NCBI RefSeq assembly: GCF_018119405.1
Contig: NZ_JAGPWC010000006.1
Span: 1-64,000, forward strand
Source: Massilia sp. ST3
Lineage (GTDB): Bacteria; Pseudomonadota; Gammaproteobacteria; Burkholderiales; Burkholderiaceae_D
Length of the DNA: 64,000 bases
Reading direction: 5' to 3'
Part shown: positions 17,327 to 27,169 of the stretch, in pieces
How the letters are laid out: each line of letters opens with the position of its first letter
Position numbering within the stretch: position 1 is the first letter of the stretch
The notes under the pieces: model-generated
Databases searched by the model: none
Seen by the model: only the letters and a program-made list of their open reading frames with translations
Told to the model about the DNA's origin: nothing
Program-made: the position numbers and the translations under genes

Positions 17327-17342
17327 AGCAAGTTGCGGGCCA
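17327..17342 (-). promoter_or_regulatory. Sigma-54 (RpoN) promoter for the PEP-CTERM gene
   Basis: On the minus strand the site reads TGGCCCGCAACTTGCT. Against TGGCACG-N4-TTGCW only one defined base differs, and the -24 GG and -12 GC have correct spacing. It lies 64 bp from the PEP-CTERM ATG. Sigma-54 and the PrsK/PrsR two-component system are known to drive PEP-CTERM genes in exosortase-bearing bacteria, so context and motif agree. Confidence 0.75.
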
Positions 17343-17635
17343 GCGTAAACACTTTGAGAAAAATCAAGTACCTATATCGGGTAAGCGTTCGCCGCGCAGG
17401 TAAAGTGTAAAAAATACCGAAAGTTTCCATTTCCCAGTTTGTACCTCCCAAGAAAGAGTCGTGCTCACATCAATCCCTCCTCCTGTCGTGCCGTGAGGAG
17501 TGCGAAACTGCTAAGGTAGGGTGTCGAACAACGAGGGAGCGCGTGCATGGGGAAGCGGACATGGTTTCTGGCGAGAATGCTGTTGCGTGGCTGGGCGTGG
17601 CGGGATGGACAGGACGGCGGGCGAAGGAGAGACGT
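17343..17635. other. Divergent intergenic region
   Basis: Separates the sigma-54-controlled PEP-CTERM gene from the plus-strand membrane-protein gene. It is AT-richer near 17343-17440 and would be where a sigma-54 enhancer protein binds. I see no clear inverted repeat and no convincing coding region. Confidence 0.4.
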
Positions 17636-18193
17636 ATGAATCCGATCGCCTTCGACATTCCCGCGGTCGGCTTATCGGCCTATCTGACCCTGGCCGGCAT
17701 CACCTGCCTAGCGGCGCTGCTGCCGATGCTGTTGGTGCGCAAGCGTTCGCTCGCCGCCAACCTGAAGAGCGGCGCCGCGGCCGGCGCCCTGGTGCTGCCC
17801 GTGACCCTGCTGCTCGGGCTGGGACTGTCGAACAATACCCTGGAGGTGCGCGACGGCCAGGTGCGGGTGCGCGCGAGCTACTTCTATGAATATGCGCGCG
17901 ACATCGGCGAGTTCGACCTGGCCCAGGCCCGGCAGGGCAGCATGGCCTCGATCGAGGCGGCCCGCCTCGGCCCACGCGACAACGGCATCAGCCTGCCGGG
18001 CTATGCGGCGGGCCGCTTCACCAGCGCGGACCAGCGGCCGCTGTTCGTGGCCGTGACCGACCGCGAGCGGGTGGTCTACCTGCCCGCGAAACAGGGGCAA
18101 TCGCTGCTGGTGAGCGTCGAGCAGGCCGACCAGCTACTAGCCCTTCTGCATGGGCGCGCGGCCGCGCAGCGCCAACTGGCGCTGCGCCCATAG
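17636..18193 (+). CDS. Membrane protein with bacterial PH-like domain, unknown function
   Basis: 185 residues from the ATG after GAAGGAGAGACGT. Two transmembrane helices near 13-33 (GLSAYLTLAGITCLAALLPML) and 46-66 (AAAGALVLPVTLLLGLGLS) are followed by a cytoplasmic beta-rich domain (NTLEVRDGQVRVRASYFYEY, PLFVAVTDRERVVYLPAK, VSVEQADQLLALL). This arrangement resembles the bPH (DUF304-like) family, in which the domain often sits after two helices. Function not predictable. Convergent with the AAA ATPase gene, 14 bp between stops. Confidence 0.7.
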   Translation: MNPIAFDIPAVGLSAYLTLAGITCLAALLPMLLVRKRSLAANLKSGAAAGALVLPVTLLLGLGLSNNTLEVRDGQVRVRASYFYEYARDIGEFDLAQARQGSMASIEAARLGPRDNGISLPGYAAGRFTSADQRPLFVAVTDRERVVYLPAKQGQSLLVSVEQADQLLALLHGRAAAQRQLALRP

Positions 18194-18207
18194 AGCTAAA
18201 ACAGATT

Positions 18208-19158
18208 CTAGAAGCCGATCCGCGATTTGCCCGGCACCGGGCGCAGGCGGATGTCGTCCACGGTGACGTGGGCGCGGCCGTCGGCCACCGCGTAGCCGAG
18301 GCTGTCGAGCAGGGTCTTGCGCAGGTCGCGCGGCGAGACCGGCGCCAGCTTGGCGAGCACGGCCTCGTTGAGGACGTCGTCGAAGCCGCCCAGGTTGAGC
18401 TCCTCGACCAGGCCGCGGACCATGCGCTGGGCGATGCCGGCCGCCTGTTCCGGCGTCGGCTTGGGCACCTCGTAGACCGCCATGCGGTTGAGCAGGGGAG
18501 AGGGAATGCCTTCGACCGAATTGGCCGTCAGCACCCAGAAGATCTGGCTGGCGTCCACGTCGACGTCGATGAACTCGTCGCGGAAGGCCTTCGAGGTTTC
18601 CGGTTCGAGTAACTGATAGAGAGCGGCCAGCGGATCGGACTGGGTGGAGCCGCTGGCCTTTTCCACTTCGTCCAGCACCAGCACCGGATTGGCATACTTG
18701 CCGCGCACCAGGCGCTCGGCCACCTTGCCGCATTTGGCGCCGCGCCAGCTGGCCGAGCTGCCGGTGATGACGAAGCCGGCCGAGAGGGCGTTCATGCTGA
18801 TCAGTTCGCACTCGGTGGACATGGCCTTGGCCAGGCGCTTGGCGAAATGGGTCTTGCCCACGCCGGGGCCGCCCAGCAGCAGGATGGGCATGACGTTGAA
18901 ACCCTTGTCGCCGGCATGGGCCAGGCGCAGGTAGCGCGCCAGGTCGTCCAGCACTTCATCGAAATTGGGGCATTCCTCGAACAGGGGATCGAGTGCGTCG
19001 AGGGAAGAGGGGGTGGTGACGAAGCGGTCGGCCCCGGTCTCCAGCATGCGCTCGTAAAACGCGTCGAGTTCCGGGGAGCGGCCGCGGTTGCGGTCCAGGG
19101 CTTCCTGCACTTCGGTCAGGTCGTAGACCGCGCGGGTACGGGCGAGGGTGATGCTCAC
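18208..19158 (-). CDS. Lon-like AAA+ ATPase lacking a protease domain
   Basis: 316 residues from a GTG with a near-perfect AAGGAGGTAGCA ribosome site; upstream in-frame ATGs are less likely. Walker A LLGGPGVGKTHFAKRL (about 95-110), Walker B NPVLVLDEVEKA, sensor-1 WVLTANSVEGIP, arginine-finger region SPLLNRMAVYEVP, sensor-2 SPRDLRKTLLDSLGYA. The AAA module is most like Lon, but the Ser-Lys protease domain and N-terminal LON domain are absent. Probably an ATP-driven remodelling factor. Upstream neighbour of the dcw cluster in divergent orientation; no functional link is visible. Confidence 0.82.
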   Translation of the reverse strand: MSITLARTRAVYDLTEVQEALDRNRGRSPELDAFYERMLETGADRFVTTPSSLDALDPLFEECPNFDEVLDDLARYLRLAHAGDKGFNVMPILLLGGPGVGKTHFAKRLAKAMSTECELISMNALSAGFVITGSSASWRGAKCGKVAERLVRGKYANPVLVLDEVEKASGSTQSDPLAALYQLLEPETSKAFRDEFIDVDVDASQIFWVLTANSVEGIPSPLLNRMAVYEVPKPTPEQAAGIAQRMVRGLVEELNLGGFDDVLNEAVLAKLAPVSPRDLRKTLLDSLGYAVADGRAHVTVDDIRLRPVPGKSRIGF

Positions 19159-19394
19159 TGCTACCTCCTTGGCAACGGACCGGTGGTCCGCCAGTCTGGC
19201 ACGCTCCGCCTGGCTCCGCCATCCTGCCGAGCGAGCCAGAGGCAGGTGGGTCATCGCCTTGGATTCATCCTAACTCGTCCTCATGAGGCCTGCAATTCCA
19301 TACAGTGTAATTCTGCGTTGCAATTGTTGTTTCCTCACATTAACTTCGCACGCGCGTTGAAATTAATCAAACGTAAACATTGTGTGTACAACTG

Positions 19395-19434
19395 AGGCAC
19401 TACTTGCACACCGTTGTGTAAGTGCCTAATTTTA
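19395..19434 (+). other. Imperfect hairpin followed by T-tract
   Basis: AGGCACT (19395-19401) pairs with AGTGCCT (19421-19427). Further pairing of CACA and TGTG closes the apical loop, and AATTTT follows. It looks like a terminator in the AT-rich gap 19159-19524, yet no gene on this strand precedes it. A short RNA or a remnant is possible. Confidence 0.3.
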
Positions 19435-19524
19435 CGAGACATTTTGGCATTTCATTCCATCAACAACTGTTCCTAAGTCATTGGTTTCATTAGCAAATTC
19501 CGTATTTGGCCAGTGTGAATTCGC

Positions 19525-19587
19525 TTGACCACCAACATTGCTTCCACTAAAGTGGGAAACAGTGTGAAAAAGTGTCGATTTGTGGGA
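19525..19587 (+). promoter_or_regulatory. dcw promoter and MraZ-binding repeats
   Basis: TTGACC (19525-19530) and TAAAGT (19548-19553) are 17 bp apart. From 19552 come four 6-bp repeats at an exact 10-bp period: GTGGGA, GTGTGA, GTGTCG, GTGGGA (19552, 19562, 19572, 19582). MraZ is known to bind tandem TGGG-type repeats with this period upstream of its own gene. They start at the -10 box, fitting autorepression of the cluster. Confidence 0.85.
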
Positions 19588-19650
19588 GGAAATCCCTCCG
19601 CAAGGCGCCTACGACAACACCCCACAAACTCTCCAAAGCTAGGTAAATAC

Positions 19651-20079
19651 GTGTTCCAGGGCGCGTCAGCGATCAATCTCGATGCAAAGGGCCGGATGTC
19701 GATTCCGGCCAAGCACCGTGACGCCCTCGTTTCCCAGTGCGAAGGCCGGATGACGCTCACCAAACACCCGCACGGTTGCCTGCTTTTCTTCCCCCGTCCC
19801 GTCTGGGAAGAGCACCGCAAGCAGATCGCCGCCTGGCCGATGTCGGCCCGGGCGTGGCAGCGCATTTTCCTTGGGAATGCCGTGGATGTCGAGCTCGACT
19901 CCGCGGGCCGCGTGCTCATTTCGCCCGAGCTGCGCGCAGCCGTCGGGCTCGACAAGGAAGTGATGATGCTCGGCATGGGCACCCACTTCGAGATCTGGAA
20001 TGCCGCCAAGCTGGCCGAGGACGAGGCTGAGGCCGTCGCCGGTGGCATGCCCGATGTTCTTTCCAACTTCTCGTTCTGA
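19651..20079 (+). CDS. mraZ: Transcriptional regulator MraZ
   Basis: 142 residues from the GTG giving (V)[23 protein letters not shown], the canonical MraZ start; a longer frame reaching back to the -35 box is spurious. Two SpoVT/AbrB-like repeats are visible: [16 protein letters not shown] and [18 protein letters not shown]. It forms a ring oligomer that binds the direct repeats in its own promoter and represses the division/cell-wall cluster. First gene of the dcw operon; its stop lies 7 nt before rsmH. Confidence 0.96.
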   Translation: MFQGASAINLDAKGRMSIPAKHRDALVSQCEGRMTLTKHPHGCLLFFPRPVWEEHRKQIAAWPMSARAWQRIFLGNAVDVELDSAGRVLISPELRAAVGLDKEVMMLGMGTHFEIWNAAKLAEDEAEAVAGGMPDVLSNFSF

Positions 20080-20086
20080 GGCGCCG

Positions 20087-21049
20087 ATGACGGAAACATT
20101 GACGGTGCCCGCATTCCAGCATCGCACGGTGCTGTTGGACGAAGCAGTCGACGCGCTCAACCTCGAGGGCGCACGCACCTCCGGTACTTATATAGATGGC
20201 ACCTTCGGCCGTGGCGGACACAGCCGGCTCATCCTGTCGCGCCTGAGCGACAGCGGCCGCCTGATCGCTTTCGACAAGGACCCGCAGGCCATCGCCACCG
20301 CGCAGCAGGTGGCGGATCCCCGCTTTGCCATCGTGCATGACAGTTTCGCAACGATGCAGGACGCGCTTGCCGCGCGCGGCATCCAGCAGGTCGACGGAAT
20401 CCTCCTCGACCTGGGTATTTCGTCGCCCCAGGTGGACGACGCCACCCGCGGTTTCAGCTTCCGCCAGGACGGCCCGCTCGACATGCGCATGGACACCACG
20501 CGCGGCATGCCGGCGGCCGAGTGGATCGCGACCGCGCCCCAAACCGAACTCGAAAAGGTGATACGCGATTATGGAGAAGAACGGTATGCTTTCCAGATTG
20601 CAAAGGCGATTGTTGCTCGCCGGGCAATCGAGCCAATTTCGACCACACGACAGCTTGCCGCAATCGTGGCAGACGCGGTCAAGACCCGCGAAAAGGGCAA
20701 GGACCCTGCGACCAGGACCTTTCAGGCTGTCCGGATTTTCATCAATCAAGAGCTTGAAGACCTTGAAGCAGGTCTGAGCGCGGCCTATGCCATGCTGGCG
20801 CCGGGCGGGCGCATGTCGGTGATCAGCTTCCACTCGCTGGAAGACCGCATCGTCAAGCAGTTCTTCGCGTCCAAGGCCAAGGTGGCCCAGCCGGACCGCC
20901 GCCTGCCGATCCGCGCCGTCGACCTGCCCCAGCCCCTGATGAAACTGGTCGCCAAGACCAAGCCGTCCGAGCTCGAGGTGGACGTGAACCCGCGCGCCCG
21001 CTCGGCGGTGCTGCGCGTGGCCGAGCGCCTGCCGGGAGGCGCGGCATGA
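20087..21049 (+). CDS. rsmH: 16S rRNA (cytosine1402-N4)-methyltransferase RsmH
   Basis: 320 residues from the ATG giving [24 protein letters not shown]-binding motif [66 protein letters not shown], all diagnostic of MraW/RsmH. It methylates N4 of C1402 in the ribosomal P site. The stop overlaps ftsL by 4 nt. Confidence 0.97.
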   Translation: MTETLTVPAFQHRTVLLDEAVDALNLEGARTSGTYIDGTFGRGGHSRLILSRLSDSGRLIAFDKDPQAIATAQQVADPRFAIVHDSFATMQDALAARGIQQVDGILLDLGISSPQVDDATRGFSFRQDGPLDMRMDTTRGMPAAEWIATAPQTELEKVIRDYGEERYAFQIAKAIVARRAIEPISTTRQLAAIVADAVKTREKGKDPATRTFQAVRIFINQELEDLEAGLSAAYAMLAPGGRMSVISFHSLEDRIVKQFFASKAKVAQPDRRLPIRAVDLPQPLMKLVAKTKPSELEVDVNPRARSAVLRVAERLPGGAA

Positions 21050-21318
21050 GCGCCAAGCTGAACATCGTGCTGGTGACCCTGCTGGTGGGTTGCGCCCTGT
21101 CGGTGATCAACGCCCGCTACCAGGCGCGCCACCTCTTGATCGAACTCGAGCGCCTGCAGCAGCAGGCGCGCCAGCTCGACATCGACTGGGCCCAGCTCCA
21201 GCTCGACCAGTCGCGACTGGGCAAGAACGAGCGCATCGAGCAGATCGCGCGCACCGAGCTGAACATGGCCCCGCTGACCCCGGCCCGTACCCAGTACCTG
21301 ACGGAAGGCGCTGAATGA
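21046..21318 (+). CDS. ftsL: Cell-division protein FtsL
   Basis: 90 residues. Short N-terminus, one transmembrane helix ([20 protein letters not shown]) and a leucine-zipper-like periplasmic coiled coil ([19 protein letters not shown]), then [23 protein letters not shown]. It scaffolds the FtsQLB complex in the divisome. Identified by size, topology and position between rsmH and ftsI. ATGA overlaps on both sides. Confidence 0.94.
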   Translation: MSAKLNIVLVTLLVGCALSVINARYQARHLLIELERLQQQARQLDIDWAQLQLDQSRLGKNERIEQIARTELNMAPLTPARTQYLTEGAE

Positions 21319-23093
21319 GCCGAGGCGCGATGAAAGCAGGCGGCGCACGCGTGGCGGCCTCCAAGGGCGTGGCTTTTTCCAAGAGCCCGGTGCTGGCCGT
21401 GCGCCTGCCGGACTGGCGTTCGCGCCTGGTCCTGTTCGTCCTGTTCGCGGCCTTCGCCGTGCTGGGCATCAGGGCGCTCTGGCTGCAGGGCATGTCGACC
21501 CAGTTCCTGCAAAAGCAGGGCAAGAGCCGCTACGAGCGCACCCTCGAGCTGCCGGCCACGCGCGGCCGCATCCTCGACCGCAACGGCGCCGTGCTGGCGT
21601 CCTCGCTGCCGGTCAAGGCCGTCTGGGCCATCCCCGAAGACCTGCTCAAGAATCCGCCCGAGAAGATTAGCGCCCTGGCGCGCCTGCTCGAGATGCCGGA
21701 AGCCGACCTGCGCAAGAAGCTGGATTCGGACCGTACTTTTGTCTACCTGAAGCGCCAGGTCGAGATGCCGGTCATCGAGCAGATCGAAAAGCTCAAGCTG
21801 GATGGCCTGGATACCCGCAAGGAATACAAGCGCTTCTATCCGCAGGGCGAAGTGATGACCCACCTGGTCGGCTTCACCAATGTCGAGGACAAGGGCCAGG
21901 AGGGCATGGAGCTGTTCCACCAGAAGACCCTGATGGGCGTGCCGGGCAGCCGCCGCGTGATCAAGGACCGCCTCGGCCACATCGCCGAAGACCTGGGCAT
22001 GTTCCGCGAGCCGCACCAGGGCAAGGACCTGACCCTGTCGGTGGACAGCAAGCTGCAGTACATCGCCTTCACCAGCGTCAAGAACGCGGTCGAGAAGTTC
22101 AATGCCCAGGCCGGCGGCGCGGTGGTGCTGGACGTGCACACCGGCGAGGTGCTGGCCATGGCCAACTACCCGACCTACAACCCGAACGACCGCTCCAAGC
22201 TGACCGGCGCCCAGCTGCGCAACCGCGTGATCACCGACACCTTCGAGCCGGGCTCCACCCTCAAGCCGGTGACCGTGGCGCTCGGCCTGGAAAAGAAGAA
22301 GATCACGCCCGACACCGTGTTCGACGTCTCGGGCGGCCGCATCACCGTCACCGGCCGCACCATCCGCGACATGCACCCGAAGGACCACCTGACCGTGGGC
22401 GGCATCATCCAGAAGTCGTCCAACGTCGGCACCGTCAAGATCGCCCAGCTGCTCGAGCCCCAGGACATGTGGGAGCTGTACACCAAGTTGGGCTACGGCC
22501 AGGCGCCGCGCTTCGGCTTCCCGGGCGCCGTCGCCGGCCGCGTGCGTCCATGGAAATCGTGGAAGCCGATCGAATACGCCAACATGTCCTTCGGCCACGG
22601 CCTGTCGGTCTCGCTGCTGCAGCTGGCGCGTTCCTACATGGTGTTCGCGCGCGACGGCGACATCATTCCGCTGTCCTTCCTCAAGGTCGAGGAAGAGCCG
22701 GTGGGCCAGCAGGTGATCTCGCCCAAGACCGCGGCCCAGGTGCGCACCATGCTCGAATCCGTGGTTGGTCCGGAAGGCACCGCCTCCAAGGCCCAGGTCG
22801 CCGGCTACCGCGTGGGCGGCAAGACCGGCACCGCCGAGAAGATCGTCAACGGACGCTATTCCAAGACCGACAACATCGGCTACTTCGTCGGCATCGCGCC
22901 GATGTCCAAGCCGCGCTTCGTCATCGCCGTCATGATCGACAACCCGAGGGGCGCCTTGCGGACGGGCGGCAGCGTCGCCGCGCCGACGGCGGCCGACCTC
23001 GGCTCGAATGCGCTGAGGGCGGCGAACGTTCCGCCCGATTCCTCGGTCACAGACATCATCATTCCGGAAAATCCCCTAGAGGAGAGCATGTGA
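21315..23093 (+). CDS. ftsI: Septal peptidoglycan transpeptidase FtsI (PBP3)
   Basis: 592 residues. One N-terminal membrane helix (LVLFVLFAAFAVLGIRALWL), a pedestal domain beginning ATRGRILDRNGAVLASS, then the transpeptidase domain with active-site serine in EPGSTLKPVTVA (SxxK), the SSN motif in KSSNVGTVKIA and KTGTAEK near the C-terminus. It cross-links septal peptidoglycan with FtsW and is a beta-lactam target. Overlaps ftsL by 4 nt and murE by 1 nt. Confidence 0.97.
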   Translation: MSRGAMKAGGARVAASKGVAFSKSPVLAVRLPDWRSRLVLFVLFAAFAVLGIRALWLQGMSTQFLQKQGKSRYERTLELPATRGRILDRNGAVLASSLPVKAVWAIPEDLLKNPPEKISALARLLEMPEADLRKKLDSDRTFVYLKRQVEMPVIEQIEKLKLDGLDTRKEYKRFYPQGEVMTHLVGFTNVEDKGQEGMELFHQKTLMGVPGSRRVIKDRLGHIAEDLGMFREPHQGKDLTLSVDSKLQYIAFTSVKNAVEKFNAQAGGAVVLDVHTGEVLAMANYPTYNPNDRSKLTGAQLRNRVITDTFEPGSTLKPVTVALGLEKKKITPDTVFDVSGGRITVTGRTIRDMHPKDHLTVGGIIQKSSNVGTVKIAQLLEPQDMWELYTKLGYGQAPRFGFPGAVAGRVRPWKSWKPIEYANMSFGHGLSVSLLQLARSYMVFARDGDIIPLSFLKVEEEPVGQQVISPKTAAQVRTMLESVVGPEGTASKAQVAGYRVGGKTGTAEKIVNGRYSKTDNIGYFVGIAPMSKPRFVIAVMIDNPRGALRTGGSVAAPTAADLGSNALRAANVPPDSSVTDIIIPENPLEESM

Positions 23094-24628
23094 TGGCGAT
23101 GAGCCTGAACGACATCTGCCAGAGGATCCGCGCCGCCGCACCAGGCGGCCGTCTCGTTTCTGATTCCCGCCGCGTCGCCCGGGGCGACGTGTTCTTCGCC
23201 TATCCGGGCGAAGCCGCGGACGGCCGCGCCTACATCGCCGCCGCCGTGAAGGCCGGCGCCGCCGCCGTGGTCTACGAAGAAACCGGCTTCACCTGGGATG
23301 CCAGCCTCGACGTGCCGCATATCGCGGTGCCGGACCTGAAGAAGAACGCCGGACCGATCGCGCATGCCGTGCTCGGGCATCCGGACCGCGCCATGTTCAC
23401 CGTCGCCGTCACCGGCACCAACGGGAAGACCTCGATCGCCCTCTGGACCGGCCAGTGCCTGGCGCGCCTGGGCGAGACCGCCGCCGTGATCGGCACCCTG
23501 GGCGTGGGCATTATCAAGGGCAAGACCGAGCCGAGCTTCGACGTCACCGGCTACACCACGCCGGACGCCGTGCTGCTGGCCCAGAAGCTGGCCGACCTGC
23601 GCGCCGCGAACGCGAGCGCGCTGGCCATCGAAGCCTCGTCCATCGGCCTGGTCCAGGACCGCGCCGCCGGCATGCATTTCGACGTCGCGATCTTCACCAA
23701 CCTGACCCGCGACCACCTCGACTTCCACGGCGACATGGCCAGCTACGAAGCGGCCAAGGTCAAGCTGTTCGAATGGGAAGGCCTGAAGCACGCCATCGTC
23801 AACCTGGACGACCCGGCAGGGCAGCGCCTGGTCGCCCACCTGCGCGCCAATTTCCCGGCCCTGTCCGTCACCGGCTACACCATCAAGAGCGAGGCTGAAC
23901 AGCCCGCCGTGGACGGCATCGGCATCCTGCGCGCGGGCGCCATGCGCAGCCGCCACGCCGGCACCGAATTCCAGGTCGAGACTCCGCAGGGCGGCGCGCT
24001 GGTGCGCACTCAGCTGGTCGGCCACTACAACGTCAGCAACGCCCTGGGCGTGCTGGGCGCACTGCTGTCCAAGGGCGTGGCCCTGAAGAGCGCGGTGGAA
24101 GCCATCGAGGCGCTGGTCCCGGCCCCGGGTCGCATGCAGCAGATCGGCGGCCAGGATGCGCCGATGGTCGTGATCGACTACGCCCACACTCCGGACGCCC
24201 TGGAAAAGACCCTGGAAGCGCTGCGCCAGGTCGCACAGGAGCGCGGCGGCCAGCTGTGGTGCGTGTTCGGCTGCGGCGGCGACCGCGATCCGGGCAAGCG
24301 CCCGCAGATGGGCGCCATCGCCCAGGCGGCCGACCAGGTGCTGGTCACCAGCGACAACCCGCGCAGCGAGGAGCCGTCGAGCATCATCGCCCAGATCGTC
24401 GCCGGCATGGACAAGCACCACGCGCATTCGCGCTACCAGACCGTGGAAGACCGCGCCGCGGCCATCCTGCTGGCCGTGAAGCAGGCCGCCAAGCAGGACG
24501 TGATCCTGCTGGCGGGGAAGGGCCACGAGCCCTACCAGGAAATCAAGGGCCGCAAGATGCCGTTCTCGGACGCCGACCACGCTTCGCTGGCGCTGACGGC
24601 CCGGCTCACCATGTTGAGGACGCACTGA
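23093..24628 (+). CDS. murE: UDP-MurNAc-tripeptide ligase MurE
   Basis: 511 residues; the ATG shares a base with the ftsI stop. Mur-ligase P-loop TVAVTGTNGKTSIALW, DYAHTPDALEKTLEAL in the C-terminal domain, and the specificity motif DNPRSEEP, which marks addition of meso-diaminopimelate. It adds mDAP to UDP-MurNAc-L-Ala-D-Glu in the cytoplasm. The gene directly continues into murF with a 1-nt overlap. Confidence 0.97.
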   Translation: MAMSLNDICQRIRAAAPGGRLVSDSRRVARGDVFFAYPGEAADGRAYIAAAVKAGAAAVVYEETGFTWDASLDVPHIAVPDLKKNAGPIAHAVLGHPDRAMFTVAVTGTNGKTSIALWTGQCLARLGETAAVIGTLGVGIIKGKTEPSFDVTGYTTPDAVLLAQKLADLRAANASALAIEASSIGLVQDRAAGMHFDVAIFTNLTRDHLDFHGDMASYEAAKVKLFEWEGLKHAIVNLDDPAGQRLVAHLRANFPALSVTGYTIKSEAEQPAVDGIGILRAGAMRSRHAGTEFQVETPQGGALVRTQLVGHYNVSNALGVLGALLSKGVALKSAVEAIEALVPAPGRMQQIGGQDAPMVVIDYAHTPDALEKTLEALRQVAQERGGQLWCVFGCGGDRDPGKRPQMGAIAQAADQVLVTSDNPRSEEPSSIIAQIVAGMDKHHAHSRYQTVEDRAAAILLAVKQAAKQDVILLAGKGHEPYQEIKGRKMPFSDADHASLALTARLTMLRTH

Positions 24629-25998
24629 TGCGCGGTTCGCTCGCACAACTGGTCTCGGCCATGCCGGGCGCGCGCCTGGTGGGTGGCGACACGGCCTTCG
24701 AGGGCGTGTCGACCGACAGCCGCAAGCTGCAGCCGGGCATGCTGTTCGTCGCCCTGCGCGGCGAGGTCTTCGACGCCCACAATTTCCTGGGGCAGGTCGC
24801 TACCCAAGGCGTCGCGGCCGTGGTGGCGGAAGAACTGCCGGAGGGCTGGACCCTGCCGGCCATCGTGGTGCCGAACACCCTCGCCGCGCTGGGCCAGATC
24901 GCCAACGGGTGGCGCGCGCAGTACGCGATTCCCGTCATCGGGGTCACGGGCAGCAACGGCAAGACCACGGTCAAGGAGATGATCGCGTCCATCCTGGCAG
25001 CCGCCTTCGGCGAGGACCATCGCCTGGCGACCCAGGGCAACCTGAACAACGAGATCGGCGTGCCGCTGACCTTGTTCCGCCTGGGCGCGCAGCACCAGGC
25101 CGCCGTGATCGAGCTGGGCATGAACCATCCGGGCGAGATCGGCCGTTTGAGCGCGATCGCGGCGCCGACCGTGGGCCTGGTGAACAACGCCCAGCGCGAG
25201 CACCAGGAATTCATGCACACCGTCGAGGCGGTGGCGCGCGAGAACGGGTCGGTGCTGCAGTCGCTGGGGGCGGATGGCGTGGCCGTCTTCCCTGGCGACG
25301 ATACCTATACGGACCTGTGGCGCGGGCTCGCCAAGTGCGATGTGCTGACTTTCGGTTTGAGCGAGCAGTGCGACGTGCGCGCCGTCCATACCAGCAATGG
25401 TTTCGGCAGCGACCTCCAGGTCAGCGCACGCGGTGCGCAGCACAAGGTCAAGCTGGCAGCGGCAGGCGAACACAACGTCCGCAACGCGCTGGCTGCCTTC
25501 GCCTGCGCGCTGGCCGCCGGCATTCCGGCCGACGCCATCGTGCGCGGCCTGGAGAGCTTCGCCCCCGTCGGCGGCCGCCTGCAGCGCAAGCAGGCGTCCA
25601 ACGGCGCCACCGTCATCGACGACACCTACAACGCCAACCCCGACTCCATGCGCGCCGCCATCGACGTGCTGGCGTCCTATCCCGCGCCGCGCATCCTGGT
25701 GGTGGGCGACATGGGCGAAGTGGGCGCGCAAGGAAAAGAGTTTCACGAAGAAATCGGCGCCTATGCGCACAGCAAAGGCATCGAGACCGTGCTCGCGACC
25801 GGCGAGCTGGCGCGCCACCTGGCCGCGTCGGGAGCACAGCACTACGCGCAGTTCGACGATTTATTGGCAGCACTGGATTCAGCTTTGGGCCGCGATGCCA
25901 ACGCGACTGTCCTGGTGAAGGGCTCGCGCTTCATGAAAATGGAGCGCGTGGTCCAGCACCTGACCGCATCAACCCCTATTGGCAAGGACGCCCACTAA
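24628..25998 (+). CDS. murF: UDP-MurNAc-pentapeptide synthetase MurF
   Basis: 456 residues. [20 protein letters not shown] (N-terminal MurF domain), [16 protein letters not shown] (ATP), [13 protein letters not shown] (family-specific), [11 protein letters not shown], and [18 protein letters not shown]. It joins D-Ala-D-Ala to the UDP-MurNAc-tripeptide, completing the cytoplasmic stem peptide. Overlaps the murE stop by 1 nt; mraY starts 2 nt downstream. Confidence 0.97.
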   Translation: MRGSLAQLVSAMPGARLVGGDTAFEGVSTDSRKLQPGMLFVALRGEVFDAHNFLGQVATQGVAAVVAEELPEGWTLPAIVVPNTLAALGQIANGWRAQYAIPVIGVTGSNGKTTVKEMIASILAAAFGEDHRLATQGNLNNEIGVPLTLFRLGAQHQAAVIELGMNHPGEIGRLSAIAAPTVGLVNNAQREHQEFMHTVEAVARENGSVLQSLGADGVAVFPGDDTYTDLWRGLAKCDVLTFGLSEQCDVRAVHTSNGFGSDLQVSARGAQHKVKLAAAGEHNVRNALAAFACALAAGIPADAIVRGLESFAPVGGRLQRKQASNGATVIDDTYNANPDSMRAAIDVLASYPAPRILVVGDMGEVGAQGKEFHEEIGAYAHSKGIETVLATGELARHLAASGAQHYAQFDDLLAALDSALGRDANATVLVKGSRFMKMERVVQHLTASTPIGKDAH

Positions 25999-25999
25999 C

Positions 26000-27169
26000 A
26001 TGCTTCTCTGGCTTGCTCAGTACTTCCAGGACTACATCGGTCCACTGCGCGTATTCAACTACATCACCTTCCGCGCGGTGTTCGCGACCATTACCGCGAT
26101 CACCATCGGCCTGCTGTGCGGCCCGGTCGTGATCCGCAAGCTGACCGAAATGAAGGTCGGCCAGGCGGTGCGCACCTATGGTCCGCAGAGCCACCTGACC
26201 AAGCACGGCACCCCGACCATGGGCGGCGTGCTGGTGCTGATCGCGATCGGCGTCTCGACCCTGCTGTGGTGTGACCTGTCCAACCGCCTGATCTGGCCGG
26301 TGCTGGTCGTGACCCTGGGCTTCGGCGCCATCGGCTGGGTCGACGACTACCGCAAGGTGGTCTACAAGGACCCGGAAGGCATGCGCTCGGGCGAAAAATA
26401 CTTCTGGATGTCGCTGATCGGCCTGTCCTCGGCCTTCTACCTGGCGTTCTCGGTCTCGGCGGCCAACCCCTGGGAAGTGGCGCGCCTGTTCTACGCCTGG
26501 GTCGAATCCGGCTTCTCGATGGACCTGCCGCCCAAGGCCGACCTGATCGTTCCGTTCTTTAAGTCGATCAGCTATCCGCTCGGCGTGTGGGGCTTCATCG
26601 CGCTGACCTATTGCGTCATCGTCGGCACCAGCAACGCGGTCAACTTCACCGACGGCCTGGACGGCCTGGCGATCATGCCGACCGTGATGGTCGGCGCGGC
26701 CCTGGGCCTGTTCGCCTACCTGACCGGCAGCGTCACCTATTCGAAATACCTGTTCATTCCCTACATCCCGGGCGCCGGCGAACTCCTGATCTTCTGCGGC
26801 GCGATGGCGGGGGCGGGCCTGGCCTTCCTCTGGTATAACGCGCATCCGGCCCAGATGTTCATGGGCGACGTCGGCGCGCTGGCCCTGGGCGGGGCGCTCG
26901 GCACCCTGGCCGTGATCGTGCGCCAGGAAATCGTGCTGTTCATCATGGGCGGCGTGTTCGTGGCCGAGACCCTGTCGGTGATCATCCAGGTGAGCTGGTT
27001 CAAGTTCACCAAGAAGAAGTATGGCGCCGGCCGCCGTGTATTCCTGATGGCGCCGCTGCACCACCATTTCGAACAAAAGGGCTGGAAAGAAACCAAGGTC
27101 GTGGTCCGCTTCTGGATCGTGACCATGGTGCTCATCCTGGTTGGCTTGTCGACTCTGAAACTGCGCTGA
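26000..27169 (+). CDS. mraY: Phospho-MurNAc-pentapeptide transferase MraY
   Basis: 389 residues, about ten transmembrane segments. Signature motifs: [29 protein letters not shown] (catalytic Asp pair), [16 protein letters not shown] and the cytosolic loop MAPLHHHFE. It transfers phospho-MurNAc-pentapeptide to undecaprenyl phosphate to make lipid I at the inner membrane. Its stop overlaps murD by 1 nt. Confidence 0.97.
   Translation: MLLWLAQYFQDYIGPLRVFNYITFRAVFATITAITIGLLCGPVVIRKLTEMKVGQAVRTYGPQSHLTKHGTPTMGGVLVLIAIGVSTLLWCDLSNRLIWPVLVVTLGFGAIGWVDDYRKVVYKDPEGMRSGEKYFWMSLIGLSSAFYLAFSVSAANPWEVARLFYAWVESGFSMDLPPKADLIVPFFKSISYPLGVWGFIALTYCVIVGTSNAVNFTDGLDGLAIMPTVMVGAALGLFAYLTGSVTYSKYLFIPYIPGAGELLIFCGAMAGAGLAFLWYNAHPAQMFMGDVGALALGGALGTLAVIVRQEIVLFIMGGVFVAETLSVIIQVSWFKFTKKKYGAGRRVFLMAPLHHHFEQKGWKETKVVVRFWIVTMVLILVGLSTLKLR

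Noticed and set aside
19525-19650. Longer mraZ reading frame starting at a TTG
   Set aside because: It begins in the -35 box and covers the MraZ repeats; the GTG at 19651 gives the family N-terminus.
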